In this document: positions 11,393 to 21,730 of the stretch, one piece after another
How the letters are laid out: each line of letters starts with the position of its first letter
Numbering within the stretch: the first letter of the stretch is position 1
From: Dillenia suffruticosa
Lineage: Eukaryota > Streptophyta > Magnoliopsida > Dilleniales > Dilleniaceae
Direction: 5' to 3'
Assembly: GCA_033439265.1 (NCBI GenBank)
Contig: JAVTVX010000034.1
Span: 14,274,501-14,338,500, forward strand
DNA length: 64,000 bases
Position numbers and translations under genes: made by a program
Notes under the pieces: generated by a model
What the model was told of the DNA's origin: nothing
The model's input: the letters and a program-made list of their open reading frames with translations, nothing else
The model's database searches: none

Positions 11393-12607
11393 TTGTTATT
11401 GTTGGAAAAGATTGATCTCTCTGATAGTAACATTATGAGTCTACCAGATAGCATGAATCAACTTGTGCAGCTGAAACTCCTTTTCTTGGAAAACTGCAGG
11501 ATGCTTCAAGAATTGCCGGAGCTGCCTACCTTTCTGACAATGTTGAGGGCAACTGATTGCATGTCATTAGAACGATCATTAAACTTATTAACCATTTACA
11601 AATCAGAAAAACCACAGAAGTTTGCATTCTGTAATTGTCTCAAATTGATTGAGTGTATGGGCGATATCATTGAAAGCACATTATTTAGAAGTCAGGTTCA
11701 GGTACTCTCTGTCTCTCTTCCCACCCCCCTCCCCGGCCCCCCCCCGGGGGCAAATTTCTCTAAACCTCTCTCCATTTTTTGAAAACAGAGATTCCTACTA
11801 AGATGTTTCTACAAAAAGTTGTGATTCGAAGATATAGTCATATTTGTATTTAAATTGTATAAAACACTTCTTTCATGCTTATCATTTTTTCTCAGAAATC
11901 AATTACATTTGTCTTTGAATTTCAATCAACAGGTTCTATTTTACATTTTTCTCATTTTGATAGAGTTATTATTTGAATATATTTTTAGGTTTTAAGAATC
12001 TTGTGCAGTCATTGCTTTCACAAGGAATTGTATTTTGGAACATTAATATTCTATCTGGTCAAACCGTTATCACAAATTTTTTTTGTTTCATAAATTTAAG
12101 ACTCTCTCTGTGTCTCTCACATTTTGATTTCCATGTCAGGGGTCTCTCTCCAAACACTGGCAATGGTTTTGGCATTTTCCTCCCAGGAAGCAAGATTCCC
12201 AAGTGGTTCATGTACCAAGGTGTGAAGACTCCAATTTCATTTCAGTTGCCATCCCAATGTCTTAGAAGGATCACAGGGTTTGCTATTTGTGTGGTTGTTT
12301 CAATGAAAACAATCAACATCCTTGACTTAATTTCTTGTTCTATAAAACTTGATGATTGTGTTATTCATGAGTTCAGAATGGACTATGTTACTCGAAAGCT
12401 GAAAGCACATGTTTTGTCAGATCATGTATGCCTACAATGCCAAGCACGAGATAGACGGTCGAGTATGCAGCTAAGTCAGGCAGGAGTGACTTTGAGGCTT
12501 CATTTATAAGTTCTTGGTTTTCAGAGGAAGAGGAAACAATTTGGATAAGAATGTGTGCTGTGCAACCCATCTTTGAGAAGGTAAAATATGATGAGGCTAA
12601 TGAATAG
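11393..12607 (+). pseudogene. 3' fragment of a TIR-NBS-LRR (TNL) resistance gene: last LRRs and C-JID
   Basis: Exon about 11393-11701 encodes two or three plant LRRs (L..IDLS....SLPDSM..L..L..L.L.NC..L..LPELP) followed by the 'FCNCLKL' motif that ends TNL LRR blocks. A GT donor at 11702 and an AG acceptor at 12138-12139 frame a 438-nt intron. The next exon (12140 on) has the C-JID hallmark FLPGSKIPKWFMYQG and then ISFQLP and ITGFAICVVV. TNLs detect pathogen effectors; the C-JID sits after the LRRs. The frame is lost near 12440-12480: the acidic C-terminus (SEEEETIWIR) is in another frame and ends at TAG 12605-12607. TIR, NB-ARC and most LRRs are absent upstream, where a solo LTR lies 80 bp away. 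A dead, truncated gene. Confidence 0.8.
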
Positions 12608-13787
12608 ATGCTGGCATGCAGAAGGGTCTGAAAGGCCTGAAAGGAAGCATGATGGCCTCTGCATTCATGAAGGAGAATCAAGTGAACTTGGAAGCATGTT
12701 AGGGGAACAAAACTCGAAACGGGCTAGGACTCGGGGGGGACTAACCCGCTAAATTTTTTTGTTAGGTTAATTTTTTTTCTTTGGTGTAAGCAGCTGCATG
12801 TTAAATTTTTTTTTTTTCCCGTTTTCAAGTTTTAGCTGTGGAAAGCAGGTATTTATTCTCCCATTGGAGATCTTTATGTTCAATATTTGTCAGAAATGAT
12901 GTGGAATTTAGAGCTTGAAATTGTCTGTGATATAGCAAGATTAATTCTTCCAATAAAGTGATAGACCAAGGAGCTAAGCTTGAAGAAAAGTCATTTCCAG
13001 GCTAGGTACTATGACTCAAGCTTGGGAAAAAAAAAAATCCACCATAGGTCCTGTGAAACTCAAGTTATTCTCAATAAATTAAGTCTTTGGTTAGGGCAGT
13101 TAGGCATGTTAGAAAAGAGGTTTCGAATGTGATATGCTCCAATTTATTAGGGCTTTAGAATAACTATAACCCTAATCGATCAGGAAACAAAGAGACTTAG
13201 TGCATGCAATTGCATTATCAATGTTTATTTTGAATGTTAAAAACATTCATTACTGATAAAATTGTTCTTGTGCATAACCCTATGTGTCACTCATTATATG
13301 CGAAATTCAGGGGCATTTTAGTAATTATGCCATAGGAACAAGAAAGGAGTGCTTTTGATAATATAAAGTGTTGCTATTTATAACCTTATTACTATTTACT
13401 ATTGAACTGAGTATATTACAAACTCTAGGGTGTAAATTTGTCAAGAGTAGAATCTTATATTTAAACAAATCTGGGACTAATCTTGTAATTTAATTTACAA
13501 TGATGAAAGCATATTCTAAAATTAAGTGTGTGAAAGATTAGAAGTATGTATGGATTGTTCCCTCAAAATCTCTAAACAAACTTATTTGATTAAATGATAG
13601 GAAAATGGGTGGTTTGGCTTAACAGGAAAAGGGGTGGTCTGGCTTAACCTCGTGTTTTTCTTTTAGACTCTTTAGTCCAACGATGACTATATTTCACTAT
13701 ATTCCAATGATGAGTATTCATAAATCTCTAGTCTAATATGTTTTTCTTTTAGACACTCAAATTATTTTCACAGAATGTTTCCGATAC
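12608..13787. other. Stretch with no recognised gene, perhaps 3' flank of the NLR fragment
   Basis: AT-rich sequence with homopolymer runs (12764-12830) and no supported coding frame, RNA gene or terminal repeat. Confidence 0.5.
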
Positions 13788-14154
13788 TGTAACTCCCCCC
13801 AATTCCAGCTTCGTAACCTTTTTAACTTCCAACCATCTGCTTTTCCTAAACATTCCGACGTGAGTAACTACACATATCTGGTGCCACAAACTCTCTATTT
13901 CGCAGCACTGCACTTCATTCCCCATTTAGACCTAATATAATATAATAATTCATTAATTTCCCTACATACAGTTGCAAAGGTCCAAAACATGTTGACACTT
14001 CATGCAAAATATTTGGTGTCATTACTAAAAAAATTTAAGTTCGAAGCATATATCAATTATCCACATGTACAATCACTATATTTCACCATAATCCCAAAAT
14101 TTTTATGCATGACTTTCGACAATATTACCGACAAAAATTTAAACTTTAAATCAG
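13788..14154. other. Unassigned sequence next to the E0 gag remnant
   Basis: It begins TGTAACTCCCCCC, which looks loosely like an LTR edge, but I could not match it to the E0 LTR at 36285 and no duplicated flank is visible. It may be where the pol and 3' LTR of E0 were lost. Confidence 0.25.
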
Positions 14155-14414
14155 TTATCCATGATAATATCAGGGTTGTTCTGAGCATTCTTTTTAGATA
14201 TTGCATATATCCGAGTTTGTGCACGTGTCTGGGGATAGGAAGGATTTTGGATCACTGTATTGCTCTCTGTTCCATTCTTGGAAGCAATAATAGTGGAAGG
14301 AGTAGGAATATTCTCATGATTTCTCTTAGGAGTACTTGATCTAAATTGCAAAGTTTGACCCCCCTTGTCCATCACTATCTAACTTGGGACAATTCCTTTG
14401 AAAATGACCTGTTT
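14155..14414 (-). pseudogene. E0 gag, C-terminal part with the second half of the CCHC knuckle
   Basis: On the minus strand the frame opens at the E1 junction with the GHF(x)3NC half of a CCHC zinc knuckle and ends with a motif like NPDIIMDN. The same motif (NPDVIMGN, NPDMIMGN) ends the gag core in E1 and E2. The first half of the knuckle (C-x2-C) lies at the other E1 junction, around 35013-35035. A TGA also sits in the knuckle at the Gly position. In E0 the G of the splice-like site after IMG is changed. Confidence 0.7.
14410..14414. repeat. TSD of E1, left copy (TGTTT)
   Basis: TGTTT directly before the LTR start; matches 35013-35017. Confidence 0.8.
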
Positions 14415-14642
14415 TGTAACACCGACACTGCAGTATCCGTACTATTTTACCCCTGTTCAGGAATTAAATAAAAATATTTTTCAGTTATATATATAGAGAA
14501 ATTTTTATTTATTTTGATTTTTGATTTTGGGGGCTTTAAATCGAAATTTTGATATATATATATTTATAGTATTTGTATTACCGATTTGAGGTATACCCTA
14601 CTTTATTAAAAATTGAAGTCATAAAAAAAAAAAAATAGAGGA

Positions 14643-14671
14643 GTGCTGCGTTTTGAGACAAAACGCAGCAC
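14643..14671. promoter_or_regulatory. LTR hairpin 1 (E1, 5' LTR)
   Basis: Perfect 13-bp inverted repeat, GTGCTGCGTTTTG / CAAAACGCAGCAC, with loop AGA. Confidence 0.75.
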
Positions 14672-14687
14672 CCCCTACCCAAATCAG

Positions 14688-14708
14688 ATTAGGGCTTTTA
14701 GCCCTAAT
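14688..14708. promoter_or_regulatory. LTR hairpin 2 (E1, 5' LTR)
   Basis: Perfect 9-bp inverted repeat, ATTAGGGCT / AGCCCTAAT, with loop TTT, followed at once by a pyrimidine-rich tract. Confidence 0.75.
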
Positions 14709-14803
14709 CTCTCTCTTTCTATTCCTCTCTCTCCCTCTCCGCCTCTTCCCCTTCCCACGACCTGCCACCCTTCCTCGCCCCATCTGCTGCTTTCCTTCGC
14801 AGC

Positions 14804-14808
14804 GCACC
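14804..14808. repeat. TSD of E2, left copy (GCACC)
   Basis: GCACC directly before the E2 LTR; matches 24349-24353. The flanks join the two halves of the E1 LTR in register with the 3' LTR around 32516-32526. Confidence 0.9.
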
Positions 14809-14843
14809 TGTAATACCCAAAAAAAAAAAAAAAGGAAAGTCAA

Positions 14844-14866
14844 AATTAGGGCTTAAAGCCCTAATT
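14844..14866. promoter_or_regulatory. LTR hairpin 2 (E2, 5' LTR)
   Basis: Perfect palindrome of 11 bp per arm, AATTAGGGCTT / AAGCCCTAATT, around a single A. It starts 35 nt inside the LTR and is followed by the (CT)n tract. Confidence 0.75.
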
Positions 14867-14871
14867 CTCCT

Positions 14872-14918
<47 letters not shown>

Positions 14919-16416
14919 CGCGGCGATTCCACTTCCGTACCGCCGCGCTTCTCCTCCTGTGCCCTCGCCGCCGCGCAACCGCCGCCGCAGGTTCTTCTCG
15001 GCTCTTCCTTCTCCTCCTTCTTCTTCTTCTCCTTCTCCTCCTTCTTCTTCTTATTCTTCTTCTTCTTCTTTTTTTGCTTCTTCTTCTTCTCCGCTGCGGC
15101 CTCTCTCTCCCGCCACCGCACGCCGCCCACTGTTGCAACGCCCTCCAGCGAGCAGCTCCTTCCTCCGCGCGAGCGCGATCCTCCGCGACCCAGCCAGCGC
15201 GCGATCCCCCGCGACCCAGCTTGCGCGCGATCTCTCGCGCCCCTGCCGCGGACCCCTGCAGCACGCCTTGGCTCACAGAGCGCCTTAGCCCCTGCTTGTG
15301 TGCGAGCCAACGCCTGCGAGCGTGCACCGTGCCTGCGCACGCACTACAGCCCGCAGGCCCAGCAAGCCCACGGGCCCACCAGGCCCGACAGCCTGTCCAA
15401 GCCGGCAGGCCAGTCCGGCCCGTGGCCCAGTCCGGCTCATGGCCTGTGAGCCCACGACGACCCGTGACCCTATGCATAGGTAAATGAATTCTCAATTTCG
15501 TGTACGTACTAGGGTTTCGAAAATTATTGGTAATTTGACTTAAATTTCACACTTGTGTTTCAAATGGTAAACATTACAGGTTTTAGACCAGGTTGACGGG
15601 TGAACGAAAGCTAGATCCAGAAATCCGAGAAACCCTAGGTGAGAGAAATGCAACCTTTTCAACATTTGAATTAATTCTATCGAAATTAGGTCGAATTTAG
15701 ATCGAGAGTTACATAATATATTGAAATATGTGAAATTCGAAGAAAATTAGACAAAAAAAATGAGAAATATTAGAAATTTGACCATTGGTGAGTCAGATGA
15801 TTCGAAATTGAGAAACGAGAATCTATAACGAAGTTTTGTAAATTAGGTGGTATAAATTTGGAAGGGAAAAATTAAAAATCCATGATTTGGCTTTTATGTG
15901 ATATTAAATGTTGATAATCTGATTTAGGTTGATCTTTTGGAGACTCGAGCGGTCAGGTCCGATTTGGCTTGTCAGTAGAGAGTGACTTCCCTCTCGTAAA
16001 CTATGAGTGAGACTCTAATCTCTTACATAAAATAGTAAAACGTATTTTCTGTCGTGTTTTCGATAAAACATGCTTTGATATGCATTCGTTTGACGTATGA
16101 TATTGAATTTCAAAACTGTTTTGTGATTATTGGAGTGTCTTGAATTATATTTACAATGACTATGCATCCATGGTTTGAAATGAAACAATAATTGTGCCAT
16201 TACTTGAAAATGTATAAATTTCATTTTATACCGTTGCATTGATATGCTGTTTTGAAATGAATTGAAGAGACGTATTGGCACGCAAATTTAAAATGTTTTT
16301 GATGAACTACATGGGTTGGATGCCCACTTGTTATGTGATGATGTAATGATACTTGTGGGACGTTGTGCCCTTGTGATACTATGGGACGTTGTGCCCTTGT
16401 GATACTATGATGATTC

Positions 16417-16488
16417 CGTAGCTACGAGGGGCGTTTGTAGAGGCACGGGTTGCCCGGATACGCTTCTGCAGGAGGTATCCGCAAACGT
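16417..16488. promoter_or_regulatory. Conserved LTR block with inverted repeats (E2, 5' LTR)
   Basis: Begins CGTAGCTACGA. Contains GCGTTTG ... CGGATAC ... GTATCCG-CAAACG: an inner 7-bp stem CGGATAC/GTATCCG and an outer GCGTTTG/CAAACGT-like stem. Closely related blocks lie at 23257-23328, 25681-25754, about 33864-33938 and, inverted, at 53229-53294 and 59711-59778. Confidence 0.65.
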
Positions 16489-17515
16489 CATTTATTCTAA
16501 AGGCTATAGGTGCGGCCGGTTGAACCCACGTAGGGGGAGGACGTGTGTGACGCCACCGTCTAGCACCGGGCGGGGTCCTATACACGTTGATGAGTTGGCC
16601 CCAGCTAACTCATGGCCAACGTCGGGGTAGAGAGCGTTTTAAAGTCTATGCATAATAAAACTTCCGATGCGCCTGTCCTTGGTCACGGTTGACCTTTGCC
16701 AGGACCATTTTTGGCTCGCTCTGATATTATTTGATTTTAAATGGATGCATACATGTTTGTTATCGTGTGAATGATTTAAATGATTTCAAATTGCTAGATA
16801 TATCATGTTTTGATGCGAAATGCGAATTTTATTTCGATTGATGTTATTTGACACTCCAATGGTTCACCCACACTATTTATGTTTGATATTATCTCCCGCA
16901 CTTACTGAGTATCTTCCCATGATACTCACCCCTCTTTTCCTTCCTCAGACAGGTTCATTGTGATAGAGCGACGTTACAGACTCTAGAGTGGATTTGGTGT
17001 TCACGACGGTGAGATTTATTTTAAATAGAAATATGAACTCTTAATTTAGTTTCGACCCTGCGAGGTCTTGATATTGAGGTCCGTAGTTGGCCATGTACTT
17101 ACTTTGGGATGGCTGTATAATTTAACTCTCATATTTCCTTTGCATTGAGGCGATTGTACGTATGTGAATGTTACTTGGGAGAATTATTGTATCTTACATA
17201 AAATTTAGGTCCGCTCGGTATGGCGGCTGTTCATGCTTTAGTTGGGCATGACAGTAGAGGTCTGTGGCTAGGACTGCTAGAAACTTGTAGCCTTGCGTTG
17301 TTCTGGATGCTGGCGGTGGTGTTTGTTGATTTTGGAGAGGCCGGGATGACCATTTATTTAAATTACAGGTTGATTTTGATTATATAGGTTTAATTGTACA
17401 CGGGAAACCTCCGATTTATGGGGAGGTTCTGTCTGATTTTCTGTAAAAATACAGCCGGCGTCCTAGGACAACGGGCGGCTGTTCATGATCCCGGTTTGGG
17501 GCGTGACAGTTCTAT

Positions 17516-17527
17516 TGGTATCAGAGC
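17516..17527 (+). other. E2 primer binding site (initiator-Met tRNA type)
   Basis: TGGTATCAGAGC, complementary to the 3' end of plant initiator tRNA-Met, seven bases after the LTR. Confidence 0.88.
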
Positions 17528-17834
17528 CTCTAGGTTGAGCGCTATATAGGAAGAAAATCTTGAAAATATTCCCGAGTTTGTTTACGTTTAAAGTCCTCAA
17601 TGCATGAGAGTTTCATACATTCATTTATATCCCTGCATATGGTTTTAGGAATTGAGTTTATCTATTTTAGGGGGTTAGATACTAATTCTTATCTAACCTA
17701 GCATTTCTTCATTTTCAAAGAAGGAACCAATGGAGACGGTTCTTAAATTGATGATTTCATTCATTTTAGGGGATTAGTTGTACTAACCCTAATCTTTGAA
17801 CAATACCTAATGAGAATTCTTATATTGCGGAACC

Positions 17835-18909
17835 ATGACGATTACATGGAGCGCTAGATATGTACTCCCTGATTCACTTAAAGAGAACGAGATACTTCCT
17901 CATTTCTGGCGCCCCTTTCGGTGCCGAAGAATACATCCTCAAGGTGTGTGTTTTCTCTGGCACCTTTTCAGCCGGCTATTATACCAACGTCTCCACCATT
18001 TACTCTTGATATTTTCGGGTAAGAGTACGAGTGGTACACGGCACATGGGGTCCAGATGTCACCCCATCACCTTTGATAGCAATGCCGATATCTATGGCTG
18101 CGCTTATTTCTCCTACAGTAGTTCTTACTCAAGCGGCACCAAATCGTCCATCGGTGGCCGTTCTTCTTACAGTTTTGAATCTGAGTTATAATAATTGCGC
18201 CATACTTAGGTGCATCCCCGAGTTGACCCAGCTAGTCACGGTAGCTCGACAGTTGGGATGCACAGATTTTTGGACTTGGTGATGCTATGGTAGCAAAACA
18301 ATGAGTCAACTGAATCCGACGGATCTTGATAGATCTAGGCTTGCGCGAGGAGTATAGTCTATGAGTAACTAAGAGACTATTCGATAGGGAAGCCCTCACT
18401 TGATGGGAGGCTATTTGTGATGAGGCTATAAGCCATTGCGGCAAAGCGATTTCCTAATGGAATTCGACCGCAGATATTTCACGGAGTTTTAGCGGGACCA
18501 TGTCTCCGGTGGTTATATCAACAGTCCTAGTGCCATGAGCTAGGCTACTGCTCAGTGACCTTTTCTTTGCCGCATATGTGGCAAGCACCATGCTCGAATA
18601 AATATGTAGAGCACTTATTACATGCTTCCACTATGAGAAGCCGGGACATATAAGGAGTTTATGCTTTGATTGTGACTTGGAGGTTAGTTGGATTCGAGTC
18701 ATCGGAATACACCACATGTAGGACAGCAGGGAACATCTGCGTATTCTAGTAACACTGCTCCACGGACTGCAGCCGGGGAGCAATATAGTATTAGGATTTC
18801 ACGAGAGTAGTTGAGGGTGCGGGCCCTTGTGTATGCGATGACTCAGGAGGACGCTCTGGCAAACCCAGATATGATCATGGGTAATCCTCCTATGGATCCT
18901 TCCGTTTAG
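17835..18909 (+). pseudogene. E2 gag, heavily decayed
   Basis: The ATG at 17835 lies at the place of the E1 gag start. Pieces match the E1 gag in order: ELTQLVTVARQLGC (18220-18270), the FLCRICGKHH part before the knuckle, a knuckle-like segment near 18625-18680, and the C-terminal AMTQED..NPDMIMGN with stop TAG at 18907-18909. Several frame changes lie between these pieces. Gag would form the particle; this copy cannot. Confidence 0.65.
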
Positions 18910-19104
18910 AGGTCCTTATGTACTGTTTCTTTTGAAATCGTGTATTTTGTGATGATATGTACAGACATGATTGTTACAGTACTAGAGGCTTATCTATTTT
19001 GATATACAGGTGTATATCCCTATTCTTTCCGTACTATTAGTAAATTCTTTTTATTTTATTTTATTTTATTTTATTTATTTATTTTTTTTTTGAATCTTGG
19101 TGCT
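18881..19104 (+). other. E2 gag-pol spacer (intron-like, acceptor lost)
   Basis: GG|GTAATCCTCC at 18879-18890 repeats the E1 donor. Gag runs on for eight codons to TAG, then a T-rich spacer leads to the pol ATG at 19105. No AG acceptor is left in the T-rich part just before the ATG. Confidence 0.5.
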
Positions 19105-21578
19105 ATGGAAATACATGGAGTCGACGTTTGTGTTCTTATTGGCACAAGGTCGAACTATTTCTATGTGAGAGTTTCTTTCTCTTAACAGTTGGATGGGTTG
19201 TTATCGTTACTTGATGAGGAGCTATTAGTTGTCGCTCCTCTTGGTGAGCAGTTGGTTAGAGAATTCGTATATAGAGAGTATGATGTCATGGCTGAGAGCA
19301 AATCTGATCCCACTGGATATGACAGATTTCGATACCATCTTAGAGATAAATTAATTGTATACTTATAGAGTTTTCTTAGACTGTTTTATCAAGAAAGATG
19401 ATTTTTGGAGGCCTGAAGGGCCACCATTGACGTTTGCGAGTGAGAGACGGGTGTTACCCCGTGGTATTGTATTAGTGAGGAAAGCCAGACGTATAATACG
19501 TCAGGGATGTATGACAGATCTGACACATATGATCGATACCACCATACAGAATCTGAGACTTGATGAGATTCTGGTGGTATAGAAGTTTCCTGAAGTATTT
19601 CCCGAGGAGCCACCCTAATTATCATTGATTCGGAAGATCAATTTTGAGATTGATCTGGCTCTAGGGATTACTCTTATTTCTATTCCGTCATATAGAATGG
19701 TACCATTTGAGCTGAGAGAGCTCAAGATTTAACTACAGAAATTGTTTGATAAATAATTCATCCATCCAAGCACCACACCTTAGGGTGCTTCGGTATTATT
19801 TATAAAGAAGAAATATAGAACACTTAAACTTGTTATGGATTATTGGCAGTTGACTAAGGTCACTACCAAGGATTGATATTCATTCTCCCACATCGATGAT
19901 TTGTTTGATTAGCTTCTCGGTGATAAGGTCTTTTCTAAGATAAATTTTCGATCGCGTTATACTCGGTTACGGGTTAGGGTCGAGGATTTGTCAAAAAAAA
20001 ATTGCATTCCGTATCAGCATGGACACTTTGAGTCCTTGGTCATGCCATTTGGGCTGACCAATGTCCTAGCTGCATTTATGGACCGAATAGATCGGGTCTT
20101 TCATGAATTTCCTAGATCGATTTGTTATCGTTTCCACTGATGACATCCTAGTCAGCTTGCAGAGTGTTGAGGAGCATGCTCAGTATCTTATTCTCAGACG
20201 GCAGAGAGAGTGCTTACCCCTCTTTATTGGTGGGACTCCGTACGTTAGGAGTCAGTGTGGTTAATGATGTGTGAGAAGCATCATTAGCCAGATATGAGGA
20301 TAGACAGACCTTGTTCAACCATGTCAGAGTCTTCGGATTCTGAGAAAACGGATAGATAGTGTTTGGAGAACGAATTTGTATTTCAGTTGACATTGATTTC
20401 CGCATGGCCATACTTAAGGAGGCACACTCCTCAACTTAAGCATTCATCCGGGTAGTACCACGATGTATTGGACTATTCGGGATAGTTATTGGTGGCCTAA
20501 CATGAAACGAGAAATTGAAGATTTTGTGGCAAGATGTTTAGCTCGCCAATAGGTAAAAGGCCGAGCACCAGCGTTTAGCTGGTACTTCACAGTTTTTTTT
20601 CCCCATTCTTGACTGGGAGTGGGAGTATGTCACGATAGACTTCGTAGTAAAGTTGCATCGGACTTTGGCACAGTATGATGCCATTTGGGTGATAGCTAAT
20701 AAATTTACTCGGTCCGTACATTTTCTCCTTAATCACAGCAGAAGCGTGTTGAGCCCAGAATGCAAGAGGCTTTGGCCACGCGGCCTAGTTTTAGTACAGC
20801 ATATCACCCACAGACAGATGGTCAGTCGGAGAGGACCATTCAGACGCTCGAGGATTTACTTTAGGTTTGTGTTATGGATTTTTGGGATAGTTGGTACAGG
20901 CATTTACCGCTGATGGAGTTTGCGTATAATAATAGTTATCAGGTCAGCATCGGCATGCCACCCTATGAGGCACTCTACGGTAGGAAGTGTCATACCCCGT
21001 CGTGCTGGGATGAGGTAGGCGAGAGACGCCTTACCACTGTTGAGCTAGTCGAGGAGACTAAAGAAAAGGTCAGAGTGATCCGCGAGCGGATGAAAGCCGC
21101 CCAAGACAGATAGAGGGCATATGCGGATCGAAAACGCCGACCTTTAGAGTTTGAGGTGGGCGATATGGTGTTCTTGAGGATTTCTCCCTTGAGGGGACTA
21201 GTACGACATCAGCAGCGGGGCAAGTTGAGCCCCAGGTACATTGGTCCGTTCCGTATCCTCGGTAAGGTTGGGAGCGTGGCATACAGGCTAGAGCTGCCAG
21301 ATGAACTATCTCGGATCCATGATGTCTTCCATGTATCAGTGTTGAGGAAGTACATCTCAAATCCTTCACATATTTTGGAGCCTCCGCCGATAGAAATGCT
21401 AGAGGACTTGAGCTTACCTGTCCAGCCCGTGACTTGTTTGGATCGACAGGTCAGAAAGTTACGAAGCAAAGAGGTTCCTCTTGTAAAAGTTTTGTGGAGG
21501 AGCGACCAGGTCGAGGAACAGACCTGGGAGCCTGAGGAAGACACGAGGAGACAGCACCTCCAGTTGTTTGCTGCTTAG
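19105..21578 (+). pseudogene. E2 pol: PR, partial RT, partial integrase, chromodomain-like tail
   Basis: The ATG starts M-E-I-x-G-V-D as in E1 and E3; the protease DTGS reads as GTRS. RT is traceable to about 20160 with multiple stops and frameshifts. There the sequence jumps to the region that follows RNase H in E1, a loss of about 0.74 kb. In the integrase about 0.14 kb around the second catalytic Asp is also missing (20735-20790 region). From 20874 the frame is good: integrase C-terminus with FAYNNSYQ and PYEALYGRKC, then the chromodomain-like ending (VRKLRSKEV..VKVLWRSDQVEEQTWEPEE) to TAG 21576-21578. One TAG at 21111-21113 stands where E1 keeps CAG. Confidence 0.8.
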
Positions 21579-21610
21579 CCTTCATTTAGTTTCGAGAACG
21601 AAACTTGTTT

Positions 21611-21626
21611 TTAGGGGGTTAGAAAA
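21611..21626 (+). other. E2 polypurine tract
   Basis: TTAGGGGGTTAGAAAA directly before the 3' LTR, the plus-strand primer site. Confidence 0.75.
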
Positions 21627-21685
21627 TGTAATACCAAAAAAAAAAAAGGAAAGTCAAAATTAGGGCTTAAAGCCCTAATTCTCCT

Positions 21686-21730
<45 letters not shown>

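Larger units (their letters stand above)
14415..14808 (+). repeat. E1 5' LTR, left part
   Basis: Starts TGTAACACCG. Contains a TATA-like TATATATAG near 14484-14494, a second A/T box near 14552-14571, hairpin 1 (14643-14671), hairpin 2 (14688-14708) and CT-rich sequence. It breaks off at GCACC, the E2 target site, and continues at 24349. Confidence 0.88.
14809..17508 (+). repeat. E2 5' LTR
   Basis: Starts TGTAATACCC and ends GGGGCGTGACA. In order: an A run, a 23-nt palindrome (14844-14866), a (CT)n run (about 14875-14913), a GC-rich CTT/CTC-coded stretch, a GC-rich block of repeated AGCCCRC-like words (15330-15470), AT-rich body, a tandem pair of GGGACGTTGTGCCC units (16358-16400), and a conserved inverted-repeat block (16417-16488). 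Confidence 0.92.

Noticed and set aside
13788..13800. TGTAACTCCCCCC as the edge of the missing E0 3' LTR
   Set aside because: The sequence after it does not match the E0 5' LTR at 36285 and there is no matching target duplication to CTGTT (45773-45777).
15074..15487. Plus-strand Pro/Ala-rich frame in the E2 LTR
   Set aside because: Low-complexity GC-rich LTR repeat; the frame is not kept between the two LTRs.
14719..15495. Long minus-strand frame of 258 codons rich in Arg and Lys
   Set aside because: It is the complement of the (CT)n and CTT/CTC tracts of the E2 LTR; the other copy (21611-22295) shows the same artefact in shifted frames.
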